From: Halomonas qaidamensis
Lineage (GTDB): Bacteria; Pseudomonadota; Gammaproteobacteria; Pseudomonadales; Halomonadaceae
Assembly (NCBI RefSeq): GCF_025917315.1
Contig: NZ_CP080627.1
Coordinates: 2,666,001-2,730,000, forward strand
Direction of reading: 5' to 3'
DNA length: 64,000 nucleotides
Shown: positions 34,458-43,811 of the stretch, piece by piece
Numbering within the stretch: position 1 is the stretch's first letter
Layout: every line of letters starts with the position of its first letter
Made by a program: the position numbers and the translations under genes
The notes under the pieces: generated by a model
What the model was told of the DNA's origin: nothing
Seen by the model: only the letters and a program-made list of their open reading frames with translations
Database searches by the model: none

Positions 34458-34584
34458 AATACGCACTGACTATAAGCTATAAGCGGTTCAAACTGGTTAT
34501 AAAATATTCACCGATCATAAACTGTGAGCTGAGTATGTAATGCTCGCTTAGTCGTTTTTTCATCACTCATTGAGTCTTTTCATC

Positions 34585-34803
34585 ATGTCCAACGCCTCAT
34601 CACACTCTACCCTTCGCGTTGCCCGCCCACTGTCGCCCTGCATTCAGGTATGTACCATTGAGCCCTCCTCTTCGCTATGCAAAGGCTGTGGTCGGACGCT
34701 AGATGAGATTGCCTGTTGGGGCAGTATGACCGAGGCCGAGAAGACCCCGGTGTGGGATCGGCTTATACAAGAAGGCTATATCGACGCACAGTACGCCAAG
34801 TAA
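34585..34803 (+). CDS. DUF1289 family protein
   Basis: The 72-residue protein from ATG 34585 has the four-Cys DUF1289 pattern SPCIQVCTIEP and LCKGCGRTLDEIACWG. The length is normal for the family. It may bind a metal and is often placed near Fe-S or oxidoreductase genes, though the role is unknown. The stop codon lies inside a perfect 16-bp tandem duplication (34788-34803 and 34804-34819). Confidence 0.89.
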   Translation: MSNASSHSTLRVARPLSPCIQVCTIEPSSSLCKGCGRTLDEIACWGSMTEAEKTPVWDRLIQEGYIDAQYAK

Positions 34804-34820
34804 ACAGTACGCCAAGTAAG

Positions 34821-35870
34821 CTAGATCTCGTCTGTATGCCGGTCGCTTAAGATATGGTGCAGTTCGCCACATGACACCATCGGATCATCGCAGTTAATCA
34901 CGATTTTTGACTCTGCCAGTACATAACTACGGCCTGTTGTGGTGTTTTCCACCACTTGGTAATCACCTTCTTGATGGGTGCCAGTGAAGGTGCCAATAAA
35001 TCCGGTTTCACGCAGTGACACGGTCTCTAACTTATCGCCAACCGTCAGCCGACCTTCATAATTCATCAGTGCTAAGCGCGCTGAAGTACCGGTGCCGGTA
35101 GTGCTACGGCAAATAACACCGGGATGCACATAGGTGGTTGAACGCGTGCGAATATAGCCTTCTGCTATTTTCTCTTCTGGCCCCATAAAGTGTAAAAACG
35201 GCAATGGCCCGACGTCACCTAAGGTGTAATGCGAAAAACCGCGCTGCGCCTGGATCGCCTCAACTATTTTATAAGCGCAAGCGGCAAGTGCCTGCTCCTC
35301 ATTGCGCACTAATTTAAAGCCCAGCTCTTCGGCATCGACCAACGCATAAAACCCACCGCTGTATGCGACCGAGTAAGTAACAGTGCCTATTTCGGGTACT
35401 TGAATGGTGTCGCGATAGGTATCGATATAGCTTGGCAGACCTTCACAGGTAACTGATTCCACGACCCCATTACGCACCTTTGCTTCAATTTGCACCAAGC
35501 CTGCGGGTGCTTCTAGTTTAAAGCGTTGAATCCCTTCCTGCTTAGGAACAAGGCCGCTCTCCAAGACCGCCGTGGCAGTGCACAGTGTGTTAGAGCCAGA
35601 ATAAATCGGATACCCCATCACTTCCATAATAATGTAGCCCGCCACTGCCTCTGGATGCGAGGCTGGAACAAGCAAGTCCACCGACATTTCTGGAATGCCG
35701 TACGGCTCTTCCAGTAGCAGTCGCCTTAAACCATCAGCGTCATCACGCAGGAACTCCATTTGTTGGCGTACCGTGGCACCCGGAAGTAGATCAATGCCCC
35801 CTGTCACAATGCGGCTAACATCGCCACCAGCATGGGTATCCATCAATTGAATCGTATGCAGCTTCTTCAT
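34821..35870 (-). CDS. Proline racemase superfamily protein with Ser/Thr in place of the catalytic Cys pair
   Basis: This 349-residue protein has the superfamily pattern, including DTHAGGDVSRIV near the N-terminus. The usual MCGH block is YSGSNTLC: Ser91 replaces the first catalytic Cys and the following His is absent. The second block, normally PCGTGTSA, reads TTGTGTSA, with Thr258 in place of the second Cys. Cys/Thr members are trans-3-hydroxyproline dehydratases and Cys/Cys members are racemases or epimerases. Ser/Thr is neither, so a dehydratase-like or altered chemistry is more likely than racemisation. It overlaps the upstream quinone oxidoreductase gene by 4 bases (ATGA). Confidence 0.86.
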   Translation of the reverse strand: MKKLHTIQLMDTHAGGDVSRIVTGGIDLLPGATVRQQMEFLRDDADGLRRLLLEEPYGIPEMSVDLLVPASHPEAVAGYIIMEVMGYPIYSGSNTLCTATAVLESGLVPKQEGIQRFKLEAPAGLVQIEAKVRNGVVESVTCEGLPSYIDTYRDTIQVPEIGTVTYSVAYSGGFYALVDAEELGFKLVRNEEQALAACAYKIVEAIQAQRGFSHYTLGDVGPLPFLHFMGPEEKIAEGYIRTRSTTYVHPGVICRSTTGTGTSARLALMNYEGRLTVGDKLETVSLRETGFIGTFTGTHQEGDYQVVENTTTGRSYVLAESKIVINCDDPMVSCGELHHILSDRHTDEI

Positions 35871-37048
35871 AAACCTTGCTCCTCAGCAGTAGCGAGGGCA
35901 AACGGTGCGCCGTGGGTTTCCCACTGTGCATCAGGAACAATCACAATCTTGCCCAAATAGTTACTATCACGGTTCACAAAGTAGCGCTCAGCGTTATGCA
36001 GGTCTGAGAGTTTAAAGGCGCCGTGCAGCACGGGTTTTAGTGCTCCGCTACGAATCCATTCAATCAGTTGCTCGGCCTCTTCCCGGGTGCCATGAGAAAC
36101 ACCAAAAATTTGCACCTGATACAGATAGATCCGAGTCCACATCATCTCGCTAATATTGCCGCCACTCGCGCCAGCAATGGATAACCGCGGATAGCGGCTA
36201 CGCCCCTGCATGTCGACAATCATGGTGTCGATAAACAGATCGGTCATTTGCCCCCCGACCAAGTCCATCACTGCATCAATCGGCTTGCCACTGGTTTCGG
36301 CCAACACACGCTCAACAAAAGTGGCTAAATCACCACGGTCGATCACTGCCTCAGCACCCAGTGCCAAAAGTGCATCGGCCTTATCCAACTGGCTGACCGC
36401 GTAAGGAATAGCCCCCACGATTCTGCACAGCTGAATTAATGCCGTTCCAACCCCACCACTGGCACCTGTCACTAACACGCGTTCGCCTGCACTTATGTTG
36501 GCAGAGGTCATCATGTGATAGGCCGTCTGATATGAACACATACCCATTGAGGCAAGCTCTGCATCTTGCAATTCGGGGTTAGGCACATGGTGGAACTGAT
36601 CAGCGGGTACTACGACATACTCGGCGTATCCGCCATCTGCGCCATGCCCGTAATAATCAGGCGTCAGGTTAATATCGCGGCGTTCATCAGCGTAAATATT
36701 AAAGTCGAGCAGGCCTCGCTCTCCAATACGGGAAACGTCTACACCCTCGCCTACTGCCACCACACGGCCGGCAATATCGGCGCCTTGAATACGAGGAAAG
36801 GTCAGCGTGGGTGAGCCTCCCATCGCAAACGATGTGACTTCCTCTTTGCCCTTCGTTGGGTAAAGTCCTTCACGCGCTTTTCGGTCGGTATTATTTTTAG
36901 CCGTTGCCGTTACTTGAACCAGTACTTGCCCCGGCCCAGGTCGGGGGGTAACGACATCCTGCCGATACTGCAGCTTATCTACATCACCGTGGCCAGTTAA
37001 TAGCATGGCAGACATCGTCTTGGGGAGTTGAGGTGCAGCTTCGGCCAT
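35867..37048 (-). CDS. Zinc-independent quinone oxidoreductase-like MDR enzyme
   Basis: The protein has 393 residues from ATG 37048, with an AGGAGC ribosome site 7 bases upstream; the frame to 37171 lacks conservation. Medium-chain reductase features: FPRIQGADIAGRVVAVGEG, a nucleotide loop VLVTGASGGVGTALIQL, and no structural-zinc cysteines. It is probably an NADPH:quinone or alkenal reductase. It is the first gene of a two-gene operon with the proline-racemase-like gene. The pairing hints at a shared amino- or hydroxy-acid pathway, but the substrate is unknown. Confidence 0.9.
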   Translation of the reverse strand: MAEAAPQLPKTMSAMLLTGHGDVDKLQYRQDVVTPRPGPGQVLVQVTATAKNNTDRKAREGLYPTKGKEEVTSFAMGGSPTLTFPRIQGADIAGRVVAVGEGVDVSRIGERGLLDFNIYADERRDINLTPDYYGHGADGGYAEYVVVPADQFHHVPNPELQDAELASMGMCSYQTAYHMMTSANISAGERVLVTGASGGVGTALIQLCRIVGAIPYAVSQLDKADALLALGAEAVIDRGDLATFVERVLAETSGKPIDAVMDLVGGQMTDLFIDTMIVDMQGRSRYPRLSIAGASGGNISEMMWTRIYLYQVQIFGVSHGTREEAEQLIEWIRSGALKPVLHGAFKLSDLHNAERYFVNRDSNYLGKIVIVPDAQWETHGAPFALATAEEQGL

Positions 37049-37163
37049 AAATTTGCTCCTGTTTAAAAGCGTGGACGAACCGAACTGACAATAGCAAATG
37101 TTGCCAGTAACAAACGACGACAATAACAAACTTTGATAATTACTAAAGAGATAAAAACAAAAC

Positions 37164-37192
37164 GGCGTCAACGGAGTGCCACCGTTGACGCC
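37164..37192 (-). terminator. Rho-independent terminator after the NnrU gene
   Basis: Perfect 11-bp stem GGCGTCAACGG/CCGTTGACGCC with a 7-base loop. On the minus strand it is followed by GTTTTGTTTTTATC. It begins about 20 bases after the NnrU stop codon. Confidence 0.84.
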
Positions 37193-37212
37193 GCTAATAT
37201 TTATTAATAATT

Positions 37213-37791
37213 TCAGCTAAATACAGGCACACCGATAAGCAGCATGTGTAGATAAAGTGCAAAAACAATATACGCAACCAGCCCCACAACCACAGTGGCT
37301 ATTGTTGCCGGGATAGAGATAACGGTCGCTGGTGGCGAGGCGGCACGATCACGTTTTTTGGCTGCTTTAAACGCCAGGATAGCCCACACCAAAAACGCTG
37401 CAAAAAAGATAATATCGCCAAGCCTGCCATTGGCCAACAGATGAGAAAATGCCCAAATTTTAACGGCCAACATCATTGGGTGGCCAAGCTTCGCTTTAAT
37501 CGCATTGCGCGGCACATAGGCTGCCACCAGCATAATAAAGGCGGGAATCATCAGCAGCGCTACCGCATGGCGTAAGCCCATAGGTGGGAACCAAACGTAA
37601 ATAGGGTCTAAGCGCATTTGGCCAAATCCGTAGATAGCGATTGCCAGTCCAATCACTGATACTACGGAATACGCTAGCTTCCAGGAGGTTTCGCCATGTT
37701 TAGTAATCTGCTGCTGACGCCAGTCTTCAGCAAAGATACGCACGGAGTGGCTGCCAAGAAATATCAGCAGGCCAATAATCATGATGGTCAT
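37213..37791 (-). CDS. NnrU family membrane protein
   Basis: The 192-residue protein from ATG 37791 starts MTIMIIGLLIFLGSHSVRIF; the frame to 37863 adds a non-hydrophobic stretch. It has about six hydrophobic segments. The HSVRI and GLRHAVALLMIPAFIML, then NAIKAKLGHPMMLAVKIWAFSHLLANG blocks are typical of NnrU, a family linked to denitrification and haem-related membrane functions. No denitrification genes are in this window, so the role here is open. Confidence 0.91.
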   Translation of the reverse strand: MTIMIIGLLIFLGSHSVRIFAEDWRQQQITKHGETSWKLAYSVVSVIGLAIAIYGFGQMRLDPIYVWFPPMGLRHAVALLMIPAFIMLVAAYVPRNAIKAKLGHPMMLAVKIWAFSHLLANGRLGDIIFFAAFLVWAILAFKAAKKRDRAASPPATVISIPATIATVVVGLVAYIVFALYLHMLLIGVPVFS

Positions 37792-37905
37792 AAAGGTGGC
37801 TCTCAGGTTGTTTGCAGGTCGTTGGTCGACTGCGAGCATGCCACACTCACGCCCAAACCACATGGCGAACTATCAACTTTTCGCTAACAGCGAAACTATC
37901 TCGAT

Positions 37906-38877
37906 TTAAAACCAGCTTTTGCGTTTAAATAGCCAAATCAAGCTACCACCGATACCCAGCATAGCCCCCCAAACAAAAAAATAACCATATTGATAGCGCA
38001 GCTCTGGCATGTATTCAAAGTTCATACCGTAAATACCAGCAATGAACGTTAATGGTACAAAGATCGCCGTAATCACCGTTAATACACGCATGGTGATATT
38101 TAGCTGATGAGAAGAGATCGAAATATAGCCATCGATAAGGTCACCGCAAATGTCATAATACATTTGCGTCAAAGTATAAAGACGTTCAAAGCGCTCCTCT
38201 ACATCCGTAATGGCATGCATCGTTTCACTTTCACCACGAGGCAGATGAGCGTAATCGTAGGCCGTAAGCTCTTGGGTAATGCCCTTATGATAGCTAAAAA
38301 TACGGCGCATCTTCACCAAACGTGAACGGTAGGTGGTGATTTTTCGCATCAGCACATCGTTACCATTCTCTAACAGCTCGTCCTCTATGTCGCTTAGCTC
38401 GGTTTCGAATTCCAATAAGCTATCAATATAGAAACCTGCTGAGGTATACATGATTTTCAGCGCGACACGCTCGGGAGATAATGCCAGCAGCGTTTTGCCA
38501 TGCTCATTAAAAAGCCGTTCAATGCTGAGCGCTTCACCGGCATGCAAGGTGATCAGAAAGTGCTCACCAATGAAAAAACACACCTGTTGAGGCACGAACT
38601 TGAGCTGGGCATCAAACGAAGAAATACCTCGGTAGATAATCAATGTATGATGCTCAAACTCTTCAATTTTAGGCGGATGACGCTCCTTGTGGGCATCCTG
38701 GATGGCCATTGGATGACAATTAAAACGTTCCAGTAGCTGGCGCTCACGCGTTTCTGGCTCGCCTTTCATATCTATCCATAAGTGGCTGCCAGGCGTTGCC
38801 TGCCAAACATCAATAAGGCATTCATCACCTTCATGCACATCGCCATCCGGCATCGTTAGTAGGCTGCGAATCATCAT
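37906..38877 (-). CDS. corA: CorA family divalent metal transporter
   Basis: This 323-residue protein has a large cytoplasmic funnel domain, then two C-terminal transmembrane helices. The selectivity motif GMN is in AGIYGMNFEYMPEL and the second helix is YFFVWGAMLGIGGSLIWLF, followed by a basic end (KRKSW). It carries Mg2+ and possibly Ni2+/Co2+. ZntB-type members share the fold, but the MPEL loop is typical of CorA. It lies 31 bases downstream of the TPP-regulated symporter on the same strand and may be co-transcribed. Confidence 0.9.
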   Translation of the reverse strand: MMIRSLLTMPDGDVHEGDECLIDVWQATPGSHLWIDMKGEPETRERQLLERFNCHPMAIQDAHKERHPPKIEEFEHHTLIIYRGISSFDAQLKFVPQQVCFFIGEHFLITLHAGEALSIERLFNEHGKTLLALSPERVALKIMYTSAGFYIDSLLEFETELSDIEDELLENGNDVLMRKITTYRSRLVKMRRIFSYHKGITQELTAYDYAHLPRGESETMHAITDVEERFERLYTLTQMYYDICGDLIDGYISISSHQLNITMRVLTVITAIFVPLTFIAGIYGMNFEYMPELRYQYGYFFVWGAMLGIGGSLIWLFKRKSWF

Positions 38878-38908
38878 CGTCCCTGTTAATTTGGTTCACG
38901 GCTTAACG

Positions 38909-40300
38909 TTACTGCCTAACGCTTTGACGACGATTAGGCAGATAGGCCAGCGTCACACTGACAACAATAGACGCCAGAAGCGCCCCTAAAAATGGCCCAA
39001 GCGTGGGAATACTGCCGGGGAACGTTGCTGCCATAATACCCGCGCTGACACTTCCCTGACTTATCCAGCCTGGCAGTATTGCTCCTACCAACCCTGCCAT
39101 ACCACCCCCTATCGCCGCCAGAGGCGTCATACGTTGCCACAGGCCAAGCAGCACCGGTACCACGATGGCAGCGCACAGTAAGTCAGCGATTAAGAATAGT
39201 CGCAGTACCGATAACCCCTGCAACGCAATCAGCACTACTGGCACCATCATGGCGACCGTTATCCAACGAGCAGTCGTTAAAGAGGCTGTATGCCGTTCAC
39301 CGCCACGTCCAACAATCAGCGACGCGATGCCATTTTGAAGCGTATCGACACTTGAGGTTACCAACGTGACAGCCAGCACTAAGGCGGGCAGTGCTACCCA
39401 CACCGGCGCATCGGTTAACAGTGCAAAGAAGGGAATAGGCGGCTCTCCAAGTGGCACTCCACTCATCGCGGCCATCATGCCGACACCGCCAATGACCATC
39501 ACCACCAACACAGTCATACCGCCGCCTAGCCAAGCACCTCGGCCTAAGCTCTGGTCATCCTGGGCAGCCCATACACGCTGCCAATAGCCTTGATGGAAAA
39601 GATTGGCGGCGGTCACCGCAATGACAAGTGTAAGAGCAACGCTGAGCGCACTTGTGATAGGAATAGAAGGCATCACTGCGTCATTCGGCATGGTTGGCAG
39701 CCGCCATATGGCAACGCTGCCAACAGCTGCTAACAGGGCCAACAAAAGCCACGCTTGCCAGCGATCCGTGGCGAGGCTTGCCCGTAGCCCACCAACCACC
39801 GTGTACACCAAGGTTGTGAGCGCAACACCAATAATCACCAGCGCCGGAGGTACCTCTGACAGCAGCGCGGTAATCGCGCCGATGGCCGTTAGTTCCGCCG
39901 CTAAAAAACAGCCCATATAAGCAACAGAGGCCAGCGATACCCAGCGACGCACGCCTTTGCCATAACAGGCATCAGCAAATTCAGCAATGCTTCTGCCCTC
40001 TGGCAAAGCACGGCGAATTTTTGGCCCGTAAAGACCTAAGACAATAAACGGCAGCGCAGAGCCTATTGCATAGCCTGCGAGCGCTAATGGCCCAACAAAC
40101 GCACCTATTTCAGGCGGTGCAAACAAAATCCAAGCGCCCATTCCCGAGGCTAAAAATGAGAACCCCAGCGTGGACGCCGTTTGCGAATTGCGTGCTGTCA
40201 CGTAGTCATCGAGCGACCCCTGCACATGGCGTGCCCGAAGGCCCAAAAAGGCAAAGCAAAGTAGTGCCGCACCCAGTACGGCTGATGTTAGGTAAGGCAT
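38909..40300 (-). CDS. Sodium:solute symporter under TPP riboswitch, predicted thiamine or precursor transporter
   Basis: This 463-residue protein has about 13 hydrophobic segments. SSS-family text includes FLASGMGAWILFAPPEIGAF and VYTVVGGLRASLATDRWQAW (the conserved GG-R/K-A--TD motif). A complete TPP riboswitch ends at its ribosome site (40305-40397). Regulation by thiamine pyrophosphate is the main evidence that the substrate is thiamine or a pyrimidine/thiazole precursor, as predicted for ThiV-type SSS transporters. The start ATG at 40300 has GGAGGA 8 bases upstream inside the riboswitch. Confidence 0.92.
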   Translation of the reverse strand: MPYLTSAVLGAALLCFAFLGLRARHVQGSLDDYVTARNSQTASTLGFSFLASGMGAWILFAPPEIGAFVGPLALAGYAIGSALPFIVLGLYGPKIRRALPEGRSIAEFADACYGKGVRRWVSLASVAYMGCFLAAELTAIGAITALLSEVPPALVIIGVALTTLVYTVVGGLRASLATDRWQAWLLLALLAAVGSVAIWRLPTMPNDAVMPSIPITSALSVALTLVIAVTAANLFHQGYWQRVWAAQDDQSLGRGAWLGGGMTVLVVMVIGGVGMMAAMSGVPLGEPPIPFFALLTDAPVWVALPALVLAVTLVTSSVDTLQNGIASLIVGRGGERHTASLTTARWITVAMMVPVVLIALQGLSVLRLFLIADLLCAAIVVPVLLGLWQRMTPLAAIGGGMAGLVGAILPGWISQGSVSAGIMAATFPGSIPTLGPFLGALLASIVVSVTLAYLPNRRQSVRQ

Positions 40301-40304
40301 GTCG

Positions 40305-40397
40305 CACTTCCTCCGCCGGTATTAACCGGATCAGGTTCCAGGGTCTGCGCAGTGCGCATTCTCAGCCCATCAGTGTGGAGCTCCCCTGGCGACAGTG
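40305..40397 (-). promoter_or_regulatory. TPP riboswitch (THI element)
   Basis: On the minus strand the core reads CCAGGGGAGC, GGCTGAGAATGCGC, GCGCAGACCC, GAACCTGATCCGG, TTAATACCGGCGGAGG, which is the conserved thi-box order. The closing stem is CACT (40397-40394) with AGTG (40308-40305). The Shine-Dalgarno GGAGGA (40314-40309) lies within the 3' end of the aptamer. Ligand binding would therefore hide it, giving translational control. Confidence 0.96.
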
Positions 40398-40508
40398 AAT
40401 GGAGACGCTATCCTCGGTGAAAGTGGTTCGTTAGTAAAGGTTGGGCGTTAGTAAAATCTGTCAGTGAGTAACGCCTAGGTGGGTAACTTTTTTCCTACTA
40501 TTTTCCCT

Positions 40509-41093
40509 TTATGATCGCGGTAGGCGTCCCATTAAGTAGAACTCTTCATTAGGTGGGGTGCCTGCCATGGTAACCAATCGGTTCGACATTCCAAAAAAAG
40601 CGACAATGGCACCAATGTCCCAACAATCTTCCAGCGTGAAACCCACTTGCTCTAATCTGGCCTGCCATTCGGAAGAGAACTCACCCACTTCAATACCGCA
40701 ATGCATTGCAAAATCCAACATCATGCGATGACGTTCGCTCAGTCCTGCGGTCAGGTGGTTAATTGCAACGTTGTCTGCTACTAACGGGTCCTTGCTATAA
40801 ATTCTCAATAAGGCCCCATGCGCAACGACACAATAAAGACAACGATTGCGTGCACTTGTGGCTACCACAATCATCTCTTTTTCAGCCTTGGTGAGCGTGT
40901 CGGACTCACGCTCCATTAGCGCATCGTGGTACGCAAAAAACGCGCGAAACTCATCGGGGCGGTGGGCCAACATTAAAAATACGTTGGGTACAAAGCCCGC
41001 CTTGCTTTGAACATTTACTATTGCTTCACGAATATCATCAGGCAGTTCGTCAAGGGTTTCTGGCACATGGAAACGGCTAAGTGGGTTTATCAT
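40509..41093 (-). CDS. AhpD-like / carboxymuconolactone decarboxylase family peroxidase-related protein
   Basis: The protein has 194 residues from ATG 41093, with AGAGGAACC upstream. The family's redox pair is in RNRCLYCVVAHGALLR (CxxC followed by xxxHG), near residues 84-91. GFVPNVFLMLAHRPDEFRAFFAYHDALM is the typical N-terminal helix pair of peroxidase-related (PRE) proteins. It is probably a hydroperoxide or chlorinated-substrate reductase with an unknown electron donor. No AhpC neighbour. Confidence 0.89.
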   Translation of the reverse strand: MINPLSRFHVPETLDELPDDIREAIVNVQSKAGFVPNVFLMLAHRPDEFRAFFAYHDALMERESDTLTKAEKEMIVVATSARNRCLYCVVAHGALLRIYSKDPLVADNVAINHLTAGLSERHRMMLDFAMHCGIEVGEFSSEWQARLEQVGFTLEDCWDIGAIVAFFGMSNRLVTMAGTPPNEEFYLMGRLPRS

Positions 41094-41295
41094 CGCGGTT
41101 CCTCTTTTCCTAAAAGCAGGTTTTAAATTTTTGTTTTGGTTAAACATTTATACTGCTGACTGAACGCTATTCAGTAACAAAATACTAAACAAAGTGACTT
41201 TCAATCGCGGCTCACGCTGTCCATACTCTTAACAACTCAATAACCTATAAGCCGCGCAATGAACGCGTAAAATGGCACCTTACAGGGACACTCAC

Positions 41296-41982
41296 ATGCA
41301 GCATTTCGAAGCGAAAGAGCATACGCCAGGGCGCTTACACACACTTTTTGCTGACCCTTACCGCGCGTTCGACAACGATACCGATGAGCGGCAGCTACAC
41401 ATTCGAGTCATGCTGCACATCCTCTTTGCACAGCCCCTGCAACAGTCGCCGATGACCCTTCGGGTCATTCATGGTTGGGAAAACGGCAGTTTCGAGCCAA
41501 GCGAATTGAAGCACATTGATTATCCGCTTACTTCGCTAGAAGACTTACACCGAGTGACAAACGAATTTTCCCAGGCCTCTCAGCAGCGTCAACCACTACC
41601 AGCCGAAGATACCTCGCTTCTTACTGCGCCATTAGCCAAACTCTTTGCCCAGGCAGAAGGACGTATCATTACGGAAGCGACGCGCAATATACCCGCACGC
41701 TGGCCTGCCTTACCGGGTGGTTTAGCAATTTACACGCTATTCAAAATGTATCATCGCCTTGTATATGGTGAAGACGACAATTACCGCTGTTCTCAATGCG
41801 AAACGCCTGAGGGTCTCCAAGAACTCCATGAATTTCATATTGAAGAAGGCGAGTTCGCGCTGTTAACGCCCCCAGCCCACTACAAAAAAATAGTGCCCAC
41901 CATGCTGATACTGCATGCTGGCCAGCTTGGCCCTATTGAGCAACTTATCCGCGAAAGTCTGCCTTTGTTTCCAGATAGATAA
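41296..41982 (+). CDS. Conserved hypothetical protein with a CxxC motif
   Basis: The 228-residue protein from ATG 41296 (MQHFEAKEHTPGRLH) has an AGGGACA ribosome-like site; the frame to 41272 is an alternative. It has no signal peptide or membrane segment. The C-terminal third has YRCSQCETPEGLQELHEFHIEEGE, which may bind a metal through two Cys and nearby His residues. No family recognised. It ends at a strong terminator shared with the convergent mmsA gene. Confidence 0.72.
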   Translation: MQHFEAKEHTPGRLHTLFADPYRAFDNDTDERQLHIRVMLHILFAQPLQQSPMTLRVIHGWENGSFEPSELKHIDYPLTSLEDLHRVTNEFSQASQQRQPLPAEDTSLLTAPLAKLFAQAEGRIITEATRNIPARWPALPGGLAIYTLFKMYHRLVYGEDDNYRCSQCETPEGLQELHEFHIEEGEFALLTPPAHYKKIVPTMLILHAGQLGPIEQLIRESLPLFPDR

Positions 41983-42046
41983 CCCGTTATTTATCAAGCT
42001 AAAGTTATTTACTCTGAAGCCATGCCATCCGAGGCCGTACACCAAG

Positions 42047-42070
42047 AAGCCCCGTTTTCACGGGGCTTTA
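42047..42070. terminator. Bidirectional rho-independent terminator
   Basis: AAGCCCCG and CGGGGCTT pair around TTTTCA, with TTATTG after on the plus strand and a purine-rich lead on the minus strand. It lies between the convergent hypothetical gene and mmsA. Confidence 0.85.
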
Positions 42071-42080
42071 TTGATCACGG

Positions 42081-43580
42081 TTAGCTTAAGGAAATAGTAC
42101 TGTTGATGCCGCTAGAGACATTTTCTGGCTCAAACCAACGGGCGGTAACCGTTTTGGTTTGCGTCCAGAACGTAATTGCCTGTTTGCCGTTTGGCCCCAG
42201 ATCACCAAGCTTGGAAGCACGCGACCCAGTAAAGCTAAAGTAAGCCACAGGGACAGGAATCGGCACATTGATACCTATTTGGCCAACGTCAATGTCTGTT
42301 TCAAAACGTCGTGCCACCCAACCTGAATTGGTAAATATCGACGTACCATTTCCATTCGGGTTCGCGTTGATAAACTCGATCGCGTCATCCAGTGTTTCTA
42401 CATTGACCACACACAGTACGGGGCCGAAAATTTCTTCTCGGTACACCGTCATATCAGCGGTCACATCGGCAAACAGGGTTGGGCCAACAAAATTACCGTT
42501 TGGATAGCCATCTACCGTGCAACCACGGCCATCCACCAGAAGTTTAGCGCCCTCTTTTTCACCCGCCGAAATCAAGCGCTCAACGCGATCCTTCGCTTGG
42601 GGAGAAACAAGCGGGCCTAGGTCTGCATCGCGCTGAGTGCCCGGCCCTACTTTCATACGGCGCGCGCCTTCCTCAATATCGTTCAGCCACTCACGGGCTT
42701 CACCCACTAGCACGACAACCGAGTTAGCCATGCAGCGCTGGCCAGCGGCGCCAAATGCCGAACCCAGCAGGCTATCAATAGCTTGGCTGCGGTTAGCATC
42801 CGGCATCACCACACAGTGGTTTTTAGCCCCCATCATCGACTGCATACGCTTGCCTGCAGCTGCAGCACGGTTGTAAAGCAGCGAGCCGACATGGGTCGAA
42901 CCAATAAACGAGAGTGCTTTAATATCCTGGTGGTCGGCGATCTGATTGGCGACATCCGGACCACCATGCACCACGTTCAAAACACCGGCGGGTATGCCAG
43001 CTTCATGGGCAAGCTCCACGAGACGCATTGTGGAGCTAGGATCTTGCTCCGAAGGCTTCAGTACAAAGGTGTTGCCCGTAGCAATGGCCATCGGGAACAT
43101 AAAACAGGGCAGCATAATCGGAAAGTTAAAAGCGGTAATGCCCGCGCCAACGCCCAGTGGCTGGTGCATGGTGTAAACATCGACTTCATTAGCGGCGTTT
43201 TCCGCCAGCTCACCCAGCTGCAGCGAGGTAATCGAACAAGCGTGTTCAACTACCTCTAAACCGCGCCCTACCTCGCCTTCGGCATCTGGTAAGGTTTTAC
43301 CATGCTCTTGCGTAATCAATGCGGCTAACTCAGCGGTATTTTCCCGTATCAGAGCCTGAAGCTTGAGCATAATGCGCATGCGCTTGCCAAGCGGCACTTT
43401 ACGCCACTCTTTGAATGCTGTTTTAGCACTCGCAACCGCACGCTCCACTTCTTCGGCGGTACAAAAGGGCACACGGGCAACAACTTCTTGGGTCGCTGGG
43501 TTCACCACATCACGCCAATCCTGGCTTTGTGACATGACTGGCTGACCATCGATATACATAGGGATTTCACGAACAGACAT
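42081..43580 (-). CDS. mmsA: Methylmalonate-semialdehyde dehydrogenase (CoA-acylating)
   Basis: The protein has 499 residues from ATG 43580, with GAGGAAGG upstream. Aldehyde dehydrogenase features: [24 protein letters not shown], the catalytic Cys in [15 protein letters not shown], and the Glu-containing [11 protein letters not shown]. The CoA-acylating MmsA/IolA group lacks the usual general-base Glu and has SFIGSTHVG in the nucleotide loop, as here. It oxidises malonate or methylmalonate semialdehyde to acetyl- or propionyl-CoA in valine or inositol breakdown. No mmsB neighbour is present. Confidence 0.94.
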   Translation of the reverse strand: MSVREIPMYIDGQPVMSQSQDWRDVVNPATQEVVARVPFCTAEEVERAVASAKTAFKEWRKVPLGKRMRIMLKLQALIRENTAELAALITQEHGKTLPDAEGEVGRGLEVVEHACSITSLQLGELAENAANEVDVYTMHQPLGVGAGITAFNFPIMLPCFMFPMAIATGNTFVLKPSEQDPSSTMRLVELAHEAGIPAGVLNVVHGGPDVANQIADHQDIKALSFIGSTHVGSLLYNRAAAAGKRMQSMMGAKNHCVVMPDANRSQAIDSLLGSAFGAAGQRCMANSVVVLVGEAREWLNDIEEGARRMKVGPGTQRDADLGPLVSPQAKDRVERLISAGEKEGAKLLVDGRGCTVDGYPNGNFVGPTLFADVTADMTVYREEIFGPVLCVVNVETLDDAIEFINANPNGNGTSIFTNSGWVARRFETDIDVGQIGINVPIPVPVAYFSFTGSRASKLGDLGPNGKQAITFWTQTKTVTARWFEPENVSSGINSTISLS

Positions 43581-43811
43581 GACTACCTTCCTCATCGTTA
43601 TGTTTATTATCAGACGTAAATATGAATCCTAGGGTATAGCAGCAAGTTGACGTAAACGTCAATTAGCCACTTGATAAAGATAAAACTCACCTAGCACTAC
43701 TATTTACGCTTTCCCTCCTAGCACTGCCCTCGCTATGCTGGCTAACAGCAGGCCAATGACGTGAGCCCAGCTGTTTAGACGCGTACGTGTTCACCACCCC
43801 AGGAGGCATCC

